The notes beneath the pieces are model-generated. The model did no database searches, was not told the origin of the DNA, and was given only the letters and a program-made list of their open reading frames with translations. Shown here one piece after another: positions 55,150 to 64,000 of a DNA stretch of 64,000 nt. Both the position numbers and the translations under genes were made by a program. This DNA comes from Gaeumannomyces sp. JS-464 (Eukaryota; Ascomycota; Sordariomycetes; Magnaporthales; Magnaporthaceae): assembly GCA_002197995.1 (NCBI GenBank), contig NGZR01000001.1, positions 14,899,501-14,963,500 of the forward strand, written 5' to 3'. Numbering within the stretch: the first letter of the stretch is position 1; each line of letters begins with the position of its first letter.

Positions 55150-55535
55150 ATAGCCTTTAAACTCGCCCGATTTAAACCCGATCGAAAATTTATAAAAATT
55201 GCTAAAAAAAAGCCATTTAAAAAACTTACCTTAAATTAACAACCTTTTAAAAAGGCTTTAAAAGTTATAAAAGGCTTATTATGGCAACGGTTAAACCATA
55301 GGATACCTTTTCCCAAAAGATTATTAATAAGTTGATATTTTTCCTTTAGGGATCGGTTTCGTGCATGCATTAAAACGAAAAAGTGGTATACTAAATATTA
55401 AAAAATAAACATACGCAATCTATAACTATTGTTTTTTATATACCAAATTTTAGTACAAATTGAAATAGAATTAATTATGCACGCGTGCGTTAAATAAAGG
55501 GGTTAATTTTGGGGGTGGGGTGGAAAATTGAAATC

Positions 55536-55561
55536 GAAGCGATACTTTTGTCCGTCGGTTG
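55536..55561 (-). repeat. Right terminal inverted repeat of the Tc1/mariner element
   Basis: Reverse complement of the left repeat with five mismatches; followed by the target TA at 55562-55563. Confidence 0.8.
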
Positions 55562-55563
55562 TA

Positions 55564-55632
55564 CATGGTCCGCTGCTAAAGCTGGCAACCTCCAATACCG
55601 GCGTTTCCCATGGCGGTTTGTGGGAATTGTAA
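55564..55632 (+). pseudogene. Continuation of the interrupted PD-(D/E)XK-like gene
   Basis: Directly after the TA at 55562-55563 the frame from codon 170 continues HGPLLKLATSNTGVSHGGLW and stops at 55630. V-H-x-P-L-L-K-L-A is what the family has after the E-A-x-W segment, so the junction is convincing. Beyond the stop no further family sequence was recognised. Confidence 0.6.
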
Positions 55633-57232
55633 GGGAAATTGCGGGGTTGCGATATCGGCTGGCATAGGGGGTGCATAGGCCAAAAGTGGAGTTGGGTGTG
55701 TGCCAATAGCAAAAAAGAAGTGTGCCCGGATAAAGCCTTTTAACAAAGCCCCTTAGCCAGCTGATTGTTAGGCTGTTATCAGCACCAAAGCCCAGCTCCC
55801 CGCGATGTCAGGGTTCCAGGTGCGTTGGCTCCTGATACTTTCTTCAACGTTCATTTTCGCTCGAGGAAATTCTCGGCAGAACAAATGCAAACCCACAGGT
55901 CCTGTGAGCCATTGCGGGCGGATCACACTGTCGAATCAGACCTCTCCTGCTTGGGAGGACGATATTTTGTCCCGGTGTCCTGTCCCACCCACCCATTTCC
56001 CTTTTCTTTTCTTTTCCTTTATCTTATGATTGGGCCGGCTCCAGGATGGTAACGCAGATGACGTCTTTCACCCCGGGCTGGGTGGCGCTGCTTACTTATT
56101 GTTCGCAAACAGAATCCAGGAGTCGAGCACAATTTCTGCCCCAGCATTAAAGAACCCATCAGTCACGTAGGCCGATGGAGCGGAGCGAGAACCACCGCGT
56201 GGATGCTACGCAGCAGATGCTGCGGTAGCTTTCCTTTTCCTCGCGGGGATTTAGGTCGAGTGGGATCGCCCACCATAACGAGAACATGGACAGAAAAGAA
56301 TGGACCAACAAACAGTAGCGTATTTCGCAAACAATCACCACTTTAAACCTCTTGGCCATACACTCTAATCCCAGTTAGTCCCGTGGAAGAATCGTCCCCG
56401 CGGGTGTCATTGCGCCATCGTGCGCTCCATCGCCTCGCAGCCGGTGTTGTGGCCTCCGCATATCCTCCACAGTCCTGGATACCACTGTCGTCAAATTACC
56501 GGAGGCAAACAAAATTGGTAGCGGAGTGGAAAACATCGCGTCGCCCATTCGCGAGCTTCTGCTGGGAACCCACATCAAAACTCCACGAATCGCTATCTTT
56601 GTCCGCCCTCCTATGATGCACAAGGATGCCAAAAGCAGGGCCATTAAAGAGACCGTCGGGAAGATTTTGCGTCCGTCGGGTGATAAAGTAAATCTGAGCG
56701 AGTACTTTCCCTTAATAAATCTGGCCTCCCGTCGGCTCGTCCCTGTTATTCGTTTGTTTTCTCCTCCTTCCCCGCATTAGTTCGTCTCGGGGAGCATGTG
56801 GAGATAGCCGGCCGAAGCGGCGGCGCTCGTACATGTCCGGCTGATCGGGTAAATCCCGTTCCGGTAGTCAGACTTACAGTCGCGTGCCGTCGAGTAGAAC
56901 ACAATCAACAAGAGAAAAAAGAAATACACACAACTTGCGGAACTACTATAGCGCCAGATCGGGACTCCTCATCGCGAACACCCAAGACTCCGCTTAACTC
57001 GTTGGGTCCTTGCAATCGCCACGCGATGACGGGCATCGGTTGAAGATTTTCCGAGCTCGCATTCGCAGCCCCCGCATGGCGATTATGCACTCGGTGTGAC
57101 AGACATGAGCTGTGTACTATGGTTCGATATAAATATAGGGGTTGGCAACCACCAGGGCTATAAAAAGGCCCAGAATAGCAAACACCTGGGCACTGACAGA
57201 CCGACGCGCACACGCGCCTTCGCTAAGACACT
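55633..57232. other. Right flank of the island, no intact gene
   Basis: A short coding-like stretch (ENIASPIRELLLGTHIKTPR, about 56526-56590) has no recognised family. The right end carries the promoter of the GH95 gene. Confidence 0.4.
57159..57166 (+). promoter_or_regulatory. TATA box of the GH95 gene
   Basis: TATAAAAA 67-74 nt upstream of the ATG at 57233. Confidence 0.6.
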
Positions 57233-59829
57233 ATGCCTTCGGTTCGGGACGGACTCAAGGCCTTCGCCTCGGCGCTGGCCGCGGGCTGGATGACGGTCGG
57301 CGCCACTGCTGCAGACGTCACGCCGCCCAACTCGGCATCCAACCCCATGCGCATGTGGCAGACGTCGGCCGGCACCGCTTACAGCGACAGCTTCCTCATC
57401 GGCAACGGGCGTCTTGGCTTCTCGCTCCCCGGCAGCGCCACTTCCGAGACGATTGTGCTTAACGAGGATTCGTTCTGGTCCGGCACCAAGATGGACCGTG
57501 TTAACCGCAACGCCCTGTCCAACCTGGGCCGGATCCGCTCCATGATCGTGAACAACGACCTCAGCGGCGCACATAGTGTCGCATCAACCAACTACGCCGG
57601 GACGCCCAACTCGATGCGCAACTATGATTACCCTGGCAGACTCAGCATTTCAATGAAAGGAACTTGGGGATCGGTTGGTGGCTACGAGCGATGGCTGGAC
57701 CTGGGCGAGGCCATCGGCGGGGTCTACTACACCGTAGGCGGCGTGGCCTTCAAAAGGGAGTACCTGGCTAGCTTTCCCGACGATATCATCGCCGTCCAGA
57801 TCTCGGCTAGCAAGAGCGGCGCCGTGTCCTTCGACTTGCGCCAGACGCTCGCCTCCGGACAGAACTCGGCCAGCGCCCCTGGCAGCGACACCATCGTCAT
57901 GAGCGGCGGCAACTCCATTTCTTTCACCGCCGGAGCCAAGGTCGTCACCACGGGCGGCACCATCAAGAAGTCCGGAGACACCATCACCGTCGACGGCGCC
58001 GACTCGGCCGTCATCTATTGGTCCGCGTGGACGACTTTCCGCAAGGCAAAGGGCGACCTGCAATCCGCTGTTCTCGCCAGCATCGCCCGCGCGTCCGCGA
58101 AAGGCTACGACGCTATTCGAGCTGACCATATTAAAGATTACAAGGCACTGGCGGGCCGCGTCGAGCTCAGCCTGGGTACCTCATCCAGCGCGCAAAAGTC
58201 CAAGCCCACGGCGGATAGACTCCGTGGCTTGGCCAACACGTTCGACCCGGAGATCTCGACGCTATACTGGTACTTTGCCCGCTACCTGCTTATTCGCGAG
58301 CGCGAGGCCGGGAACGCTGCCGGCGAACCTGCAAGGCATCTGGAACGACAGCCCTAATCCGACGTGGGGTTCCAAGTTTACCATTAATATCAACTTGGAA
58401 ATGAATTACTGGCCAGCACTTGTCACGAGTATGCTTTCCCCTTTTACATATGAAGCAGCCCTACTTTTACCGGAAATGGGCTTTATATTGACAATGCCTC
58501 GCAGATATGCCGGAGCTCCACGACTCTATGTTTAAGCACTTCAAGCGGATGCAGGAAAACGGCCGCGATGTGGCTAAAAGGATGTACAACATGTCGGGCG
58601 CCGTTTGCCACCACAATACGGACCTATGGGGAGACTGCGCACCCCAGGATAACGATACGGGTTCAACATTTTGGCCCAGCGGCCTGGCTTGGGTGGTAAC
58701 GCACATTTTCGAGCATTACGATTTTACGGGAGATTCGGAAGTCCTTAAAGCTTATTACCCGGTTTTGCGCGATGTCGCTTCCTTTTTCCTTGACTTTTTG
58801 ACTGAATACAACGGCTACCTGGTCACCAACCCGTCCGTCTCGCCCGAGCAGCGGTACCGCGCGCCCAACGGTGGGCAGGTCGTCGCCATGTCCATCGCCC
58901 CGACCATGGACAACTGCCTCCTTTGGGAGCTAGCGGGCCAGATGCTGGAGATGGAAAAGGTCATCGGCGCCAGCGACGGAGGCGCCCTTTCGCAACGCTT
59001 CATGGCCGCGCGGGCCCGCCTTATGCCCTTGCGCAAGGATCAATACGGCGGCTTGGCCGAGTGGTACCGTGACTTCACCGAGAACGAACCGGGACACCGC
59101 CACTTCTCCCACATCTGGGGTCTTTTCCCCGGAAGCCGCATCACTTCGGCGAACCGCGCCTCTTTCGACCTCGCCAGGGCAGCCGTCCGCCGTCGACTTA
59201 GCAACGGCAGTGGCTCCACCGGTTGGTCCCGCGCCTGGGCCGTCGCTCTTCTCGGACGCCTCTTTGACGGCGCCGGGGTGGCTGACAGCTACAAGTACCT
59301 CCTCACCCGCCTGACTTATCCCAACTCCATGCTAGACATGAACCCCCCTTCGGTATTCCAGCTCGACGGCAACTACGGCGGCTCCACCCTCGTCGAAGCC
59401 CTCCTTCAAAGCCACGAGCTCGTCGCGCTTCCCTCCAACGCCTCCATGGTGGTGAGCGACGCCCGCAGCGTCAAACCCGCATTCGTGGGCGACTCCAACG
59501 GCGGCAAGAACGCACACCACCTCATTCGTCTCCTCCCCGCCATCCCGACGCAGTGGGCGTCCAGCGGCGGAGGCTATTTCAGGGGCCTGCTGGCGCGCGG
59601 GGGGTTCGAGGTCGAGGCGTCCTGGGGCGCCGACGCCAAGCTAACGAGGGCGGTCATCAGGAGCGTGAAAGGCAACACGGCCTGGGTCATGCTAGGCGAC
59701 GTGCCCATTGGGGATGCCGCCGCGAATTCGGGAACGGCGCAAGCTATTAAAGTCGATGGGGTCGGGCAAGGGGCCGTGATCAAGCTGCAAGGGGAGGCTG
59801 GCAAGAAGTTCACTGTCACGCGAGCGTAA
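57233..59829 (+). CDS. Secreted GH95 alpha-L-fucosidase (one frameshift)
   Basis: Exons 57233-58428 and 58505-59829; the 76-nt intron (GTATGC...CAG) joins VTN-MPELHD in phase. A hydrophobic leader (FASALAAGWMTVGATAA) gives secretion. The N-terminal beta domain has MWQTSAGTAYSDSFLIGNGR and NEDSFWSGTKMDR. The (alpha/alpha)6 barrel has RPGTLPANLQGIWNDS, INLEMNYWPA, HHNTDLWGDCAP, WPSGLAWV, TMDNCLLWEL, GHRHFSHIWGLFPGS, GSTGWSRAW and FQLDGNYGGS, the GH95 series. It removes alpha-1,2-linked fucose from glycans, for instance xyloglucan. The frame slips at 58288-58292 (ATTCGCG); one surplus T there explains it, since both sides read as conserved barrel. Otherwise full length. Confidence 0.88.
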
Positions 59830-59960
59830 ATGACACTCTTTGTTCCTACCTAGCCACGTTGCGCATTTAGGCCGCCGAGAAAGGTACATCAGTGGGCCTC
59901 AAAGCGCGGCTTTTTGAATCTTCAATGGAACAGGTAGTTGATACGCCTTAAGGACCGGCA

Positions 59961-60635
59961 CTAGGAGAAGTTCTCTAAATGGTGGCCCTCGATGACTGTC
60001 GCATTCGTGGGCAGTGATACAGCGGGGCTGGAGCGGCCGCCCTTGGATCCCCTCAGGGACCACGAGCCGGCTTGTATTTGCTCGCAACATGCTCGGCTCA
60101 CTCTAGCCGGCACAAGCGGTCGGCTTCCCGTATCCGGCCACATGGGATGTGCCGACCTACTTTGGACGGCAGGCAAGAGAGGATGTAGGACGCTGGCGAC
60201 TGGCGCCGGTTGATTTCTAGTGGCATTCAAAGGGACAGCGGACCAGCTCGATTGGTTTGCTCCTGTGAAGAAGCCTAAAACGCCCGCTAGGCCCAGAGCA
60301 GGCTTGCTTTCGGATTCGAGAACTAGCGGTCCTCCTCCGGGACCGCTTGCATCCAAACCCAATGCCACCTTCTGCCGGTCACCCGTAACGTAGACTACTT
60401 CGCCCAAGTTCTTGTAATCAGTCTCGCAATGAACCGCGCGATCTACCGGTTGGCTTGCCGACGCCATTTCCAGGCTTCCCCGATCAGCCACGTGGTTGAA
60501 GCCGGCCCTGCTCGTCGCGACGTTCCTCACCTCCCGCAGCTCGACGGTTGAACAAGGGAGCCAACCCTCGCGGAGTGGGACAAGAAGCAAGGGAATATCG
60601 GCCTCTGTGTCAGGCGTGGAAGAGATGCCCTCCAT
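59961..60635 (-). CDS. Hypothetical protein, 224 codons
   Basis: An open frame with fairly protein-like content (PLREGWLPCSTVELREVRNV; HCETDYKNLGEVVYVTGDRQ; VLGFFTGANQSSWSAVPLN). No motif, signal peptide or splice site is recognised, and it lies between the GH95 gene and a truncated gene. It may be a real small gene or a relic. Confidence 0.3.
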   Translation of the reverse strand: MEGISSTPDTEADIPLLLVPLREGWLPCSTVELREVRNVATSRAGFNHVADRGSLEMASASQPVDRAVHCETDYKNLGEVVYVTGDRQKVALGLDASGPGGGPLVLESESKPALGLAGVLGFFTGANQSSWSAVPLNATRNQPAPVASVLHPLLPAVQSRSAHPMWPDTGSRPLVPARVSRACCEQIQAGSWSLRGSKGGRSSPAVSLPTNATVIEGHHLENFS

Positions 60636-60705
60636 ATTCGAGTGGCAGCAGCGATTTGTCTAGCTGGCTGACGGGTGGCGAAAACGTTAATGCGGACGGA
60701 CACAG

Positions 60706-61290
60706 GCTTGTCTCAACACGCACCTTAGAACGGCAACGCCTCCCGTTTTCAGCTCTCGGGCGTGCCGGATGGCGTCTATAATCGACCACCGGTACCTGCT
60801 CCTGGACCCGACAAGTCCAAAAAGCCCGACAAGGCGCGGGGGTTGCGGTTCTTGCAGGAGCTGGGTCTAGCTAACGCGCGCGACATCGTCAAAATGCTGC
60901 GGTGGAACGGCCGTTACGGGATCCGGCTTATGCGTTTGAGCTCCGAGATGTTCCCGTTTGCGAGCCACATTAAGCACGGCTACAAGCTCGCGCCGTTCGC
61001 GTCGGCCGTGCTAGCCGAAGCGGGCCGGGTTGCCGCCCAGCTCGGCCACCGGCTTACAATGCACCCTGGGCAGGTAAGTATTAGCGAACTCCTCCCCTCG
61101 CAAACAGCGGGGGAAAAACTCTTGCCCGTGTTGTGACGTGTTTGTCTTGCTGGCCACTCTGCCATATCTGCTAACATGCGGTGTCACAGTTCACCCAGCT
61201 CGGCCCACCACACCCAGAAATAATTAACGCTTCCATCTGCGACCTCGAGCACCATAACACGCACCTTTCGCTCCTCAAGCTGCCCGAGCA
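60706..61290 (+). pseudogene. UVE1: Truncated UV-damage endonuclease (UvdE/UVE1)
   Basis: After an acceptor at 60705 the sequence reads ACLNTHLRTATPPVFSSRAC, RMASIIDHRYLLLDP, then in the next frame DKSKKPDKARGLRFLQELGL, NARDIVKMLRW, MRLSSEMFPFASH and LGHRLTMHPGQ. The intron 61074-61189 (GTAAGT...CACAG, with CTAAC) leads in phase to FTQLGPPHPE and LSLLKLPEQ. This is the first third of the UvdE TIM barrel. The frame change at about 60804-60808 fits a missing C (CCC for CCCC). The usual N-terminal region is absent upstream, and after LPEQ the homology stops, so metal-binding residues of the later barrel are missing. Truncated at both ends. Confidence 0.7.
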
Positions 61291-61587
61291 GCGTCTTCCG
61301 GTTCGCGAGCGACATCGTCCTGGCCAAGGACCGGCGCATCAGCAGTCAGTTCAACGCGCTCGCTGGGCCGGGCGGCCAGCAGGGCTGGAAGGACGACTAC
61401 GCGCGCGAGTACATCTGGTTCTCGCTCCTCGGCGTCTTCAACATCAACGGCCTGACCGAGTGCACCAAGTCGCTGCCGCCCCGCGTCGCCCCCTTCGTCT
61501 CGCCCGACCAGGGCCTCGTCGACAAGTGGCTCAGCACCAAGGGCTTCATCACTCATCCTAGCTGCGTCTTGACGCCTACATCTAGCA
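61288..61587 (+). pseudogene. Unidentified gene fragment fused to the truncated UvdE
   Basis: In a different frame from the UvdE end, about 95 codons read as good protein: FRFASDIVLAKDRRISSQFN, DDYAREYIWFSLLGVFNING, LTECTKSLPPRVAPFVSPDQ, then a stop. No start. GC3 is high, unlike random DNA. I do not recognise the family; it looks like the 3' end of another gene joined by a deletion or rearrangement. Confidence 0.4.
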
Positions 61588-61758
61588 CCTCCGCGGCGCC
61601 TCTGTCAATACCTGATGTGCAGATTTTCGAGCTTCAAAAGCTCCCAAAAAGATAACCCCTCTCCCAATTTTAACGCAGGAACCCGGCCGACTAACGCTGG
61701 GAAGTCTGAAATATCTCTCAGCACCACATCCCCCTTCCGTGTCTGCAGCGCATCCAGT

Positions 61759-64000
61759 CTACTCATCCTCATCCTTGATCCGCCTACGCTTCCTCGTCTC
61801 GTCTGTCAGCTTCTTCTCGCCCTTCCTGATGGCAATCACGGCGCGCACGCCCTCCGAGTTGCCCGCATCATAACATCTCTCGCTGTCGATCTCGAAAATG
61901 TTGAACGTCTCAAGTCGACGTCCAAGGCTGAAACAAAAATCCACCTGATGAGCACATGGCAGCCCTAAGCTCGTAGACGTGCATTGCATGGGTTTTACTC
62001 ACTGAACTTGCTTGCTGGCGGCGGGTTGGCACCGGCCAAGAAGATTCCATTGGCTGGAAGCCAGGCCACAGGGTCCGAGATGCTGGAGAGCCCGACGAAG
62101 GACCCAGGAGCCGACGGCGTCACCAAGATGAAGAAGTACCTCTCGCCTTCAAGACCATCATGGAGACCGAGCTCGATGTGTGTGGCTCCCAGCGGCGAGT
62201 CGAAACGTCTAGCCAGGCATCGGCAAGGTCGGCCGTGTTCGTTGTTCTTCAGGTCTGTCAGCAGGGCCCCAGTCGGGCGTTGCGAGGGCAGGCAGGGCAG
62301 GCTGTCAGAGCGGGCTGCAGTGTCGGGGGGGGGGGGGGGGGGGGGGGGTCGGGTTTGTCAGTTACGGTAATGGACTATCCAGCAAAGACACGCGTTTCCA
62401 AGCCATCCTCACCATCTTCTGCCAGAAGCACAATCTCCCGCAAGCGGGAGCATTGGGATGCGAGATGGCATTGAACCTCGACTGTGGTACTGGGCTTCGA
62501 GCGCAGGGCAGCCCACTCCAGTCGCAGCCGAGGAGCACCCCCAACAACCGCGCTCTCGACTTTTAGGTTGCCCATGCGCTGGTGGTCGAGCAGGCGCTGC
62601 CCAATCCGGCGTTCCCATCACTTCTTCTGATGCTCCAGAGGTTTCCGAGGCGTCACAGAAAACATGCCAGAGGGCAGCTGGGACATGATTCCGGTGAACA
62701 GCTCCGAGACAGTAAGGAAGACAACGTCCTCCTCTGCGGCATCGGCCTCCAAGTCCATCTCTTTGATGGCCTCGTTCAGCGATAGCCATCTATCGTGCAC
62801 GCGGAGGCGGGCTGGAGCGAAGGCGCCACGAATTAGGTCAAGGCGACAATTGAGCTTCGGGCCAGAATAGAAGAGCTGACGCCGCAGCTTCCCGGCCTTG
62901 ACAAACTGGGGATCAACGTTCTCCGTATATGGGAAGGCTCGCAGGCAGCTGCGGAGAAGACGCTGCACCGCTGCCGCGAAGGAATCGTTGGGCAAGACAT
63001 CAAAACGGGCGAGGCTTCAAAGCGCCGCTGCTCCTCTTCCTTGGCGGTTCGGACCAGGCCATGCCCCCGCAGGATGTCCCAGTATCTCTTCTGCAGCTCG
63101 ACGCCCTCGCGCTCAAGGCCCTCGATGATGTGGCCATGCCTGCTAGTCTGATTTTGAACTGTGAGCCAGAGATCTGAGATGGAAAAGAGAAGGCGAAGGT
63201 CAGCGGGCGAGACAAGTGCAGAGTTACCTTGCCCTTGTCCTCAGCAGAGTAGTACCACTTGCGCGCAAACTGCTCCCCGAAGAGGTAGTCCTTGAGACGT
63301 GCCGCCATTGCGGCCTTCACTGGCTTCAGAGAGGCCGCGAATACGTCCGCGAAGCCAGGCTCGGGCGCGTTCAGTAGGTCACTCAGCTCCTTGACCATCT
63401 CCGGCTTCTTGGTGAGAACACCATTCCAGATTGAAAGCAGCGTGGCCGACTCCTCGCCCGCGCCCGCGACGGACTTTCTCTCGCGTGGGTCGAAGTTGTA
63501 GCCGAGCTTGAGGTTCAAGTTTGTAACGCTCGCAGACCGATTCGGCGTAGACTCCTCCAGCAAGAGCCCTTTGAGATAGAGCTTGCCGCGGAACTGCTCC
63601 ACAGTGAGGAGATCGCCCGCCGGGGTCGAGATGATGTTGTGTTTGGGAGCGCCGCTGAGGAAGAGCGCGATGCCGACCCAGTCGTCGAACTCGTGTCGGC
63701 GGACAAGGGCGCGGTCGACGCGGCCGCCGGACTCGTCGCGGCCCCCACACGCGCCGCCGATGATGAACTTCACGTCGCCGTCCGGGTTGGCCACAAGAGG
63801 GAGCAAGGACTGCGGGCCCACAGCCTGCCTCAAGATGCCACGTTTCCGGCAGCAGACATGCGGGTGAGGCGCGTCACGAGGTGGCCGGTCTTTGTGAAGT
63901 CGAAATTCCAGGTGAAGCCGCCGGAGCGGCACATGACGGCGTGGTTCTGAGGCCCGCGCATCAGAATCAACAGCCCGATCTTGAGCCCTTCGCCATGGGC
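61759..64000 (-). CDS. 3' part of a large GHKL-ATPase-like fungal protein (5' end off the window)
   Basis: Coding on the minus strand from the right edge: GAHGEGLKIGLLILMRGP (like the glycine box of GHKL ATPases), MCRSGGFTWNFDF, PLVANPDGDVKFIIGGACGG, KLYLKGLLLEES, YNFDPRERKSVAGAGEE, LRRQLFYSGPKLNCRLDLI, EDVVFLTVSELFTGIM, EIVLLAEDGEDGLETRVF, GATHIELGLHDGLEGERYFF, VTPSAPGSFVGLSS, and a basic/acidic C-terminus (DETRKRRRIKDEDE). Introns supported: 61928-61998 (GTAAAA...CAG) and about 63150-63225. Two frame changes fit one missing base each (A-run 63002-63005; T-run 63843-63845 on the plus strand). An in-frame TGA near 62622 may be intronic (60-nt GT-AG, phase 0). The ATPase call is tentative; function unknown. 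Confidence 0.55.
62325..62348. repeat. 24-nt poly-G run
   Basis: Uninterrupted G run inside what is probably an intron of the GHKL-like gene. Such length is unusual in this genome's coding surroundings and may mark an assembly weak point. Confidence 0.85.

Larger units (their letters stand above)
51769..55400 (+). pseudogene. Decayed Tc1/mariner transposase, split by LTR element 2 and a solo LTR
   Basis: The N-terminus (MPKRGPDNPLGEYSPYKKTK) is in 51769-52023. After LTR element 2 the frame resumes with KPRLTEINAVLRLAFARKYV and a first catalytic block FFNKSIAVRGESERTKYV (usual Asp now Asn). FLQDNA follows near 54515 (second Asp). After the solo LTR comes SPDLNPIENL at 55158-55190 (third acidic residue). 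The spacing fits a DDE Tc1-type enzyme. Multiple stops, most of the form TGG to TAG/TAA, make it inactive. Confidence 0.82.
49694..55561 (+). mobile_element. Tc1/mariner-type DNA transposon, RIP-mutated, carrying three nested LTR insertions
   Basis: The left end (CAGTGGGCGGACAAAAGTAT...) and the reverse complement of the right end (CAACCGACGGACAAAAGTAT...) match at 21 of 26 positions and are flanked by TA (49692-49693 and 55562-55563), the Tc1/mariner target duplication. Subtracting the nested insertions leaves about 1.4 kb, the normal size. A decayed transposase frame runs from the ATG at 51769 to about 55400. The element is AT-rich with many stop codons from G-to-A/C-to-T changes. Confidence 0.88.

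Noticed and set aside
62600..62640. In-frame TGA taken as a nonsense mutation (CGA to TGA)
   Set aside because: A phase-0 GT-AG intron of 60 nt removes it and keeps the frame, so a nonsense mutation is not required.

Overview
The window is nuclear DNA of a filamentous ascomycete. Genes are GC-rich with short GT-AG introns (about 68-126 nt, several with CTAAC-type branch sites). The gene content is typical of Pezizomycotina: CFEM proteins, PTH11-like receptors, Fig1, GH95 fucosidase. The repeat island shows C-to-T/G-to-A decay typical of repeat-induced point mutation (RIP). Protein style and RIP point to Sordariomycetes; that placement is inference.

Layout. 1-10.9 kb: a dense housekeeping block with an Rxt3 subunit (5' end off the window), SDH assembly factor 4, a DUF7053-like protein, Fig1, a kinase/HAD/uracil phosphoribosyltransferase fusion and a small conserved unknown. 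14-21.6 kb: three secreted or wall-associated proteins (a Pro/Lys-Gly repeat protein, a CFEM-GPI protein, an Asn/Gln/Gly/Lys-flanked secreted protein). 21.7-26.6 kb: no convincing gene. 26.6-43.3 kb: CFEM-PTH11-like receptor, intron-containing tRNA-Asn, secreted M28 aminopeptidase, ammonium transporter, gamma-glutamyltransferase and a second PTH11-like receptor. 46-48 kb: two similar small secreted proteins. 49.2-55.6 kb: an AT-rich transposon island. 57.2-64 kb: GH95 alpha-fucosidase, a truncated UV-endonuclease gene, and the 3' part of a large GHKL-ATPase-like gene that runs off the right edge.

The island can be resolved base by base. A Tc1/mariner element (49694-55561, TA duplication) sits inside a PD-(D/E)XK-nuclease-like gene. 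Into it went two ~1.95 kb non-autonomous LTR elements in opposite orientation (duplications ACTTC and CTTTT) and a 535-bp solo LTR (duplication ATAGC). Removing these leaves a ~1.4 kb transposon and rejoins the host gene in frame.

Many otherwise good genes are broken by one-base indels, mostly one base too few in a homopolymer. This looks like sequencing error and not decay, so affected genes are annotated as real genes with the shift noted. All function calls come from recognition of family motifs; no database search was possible.
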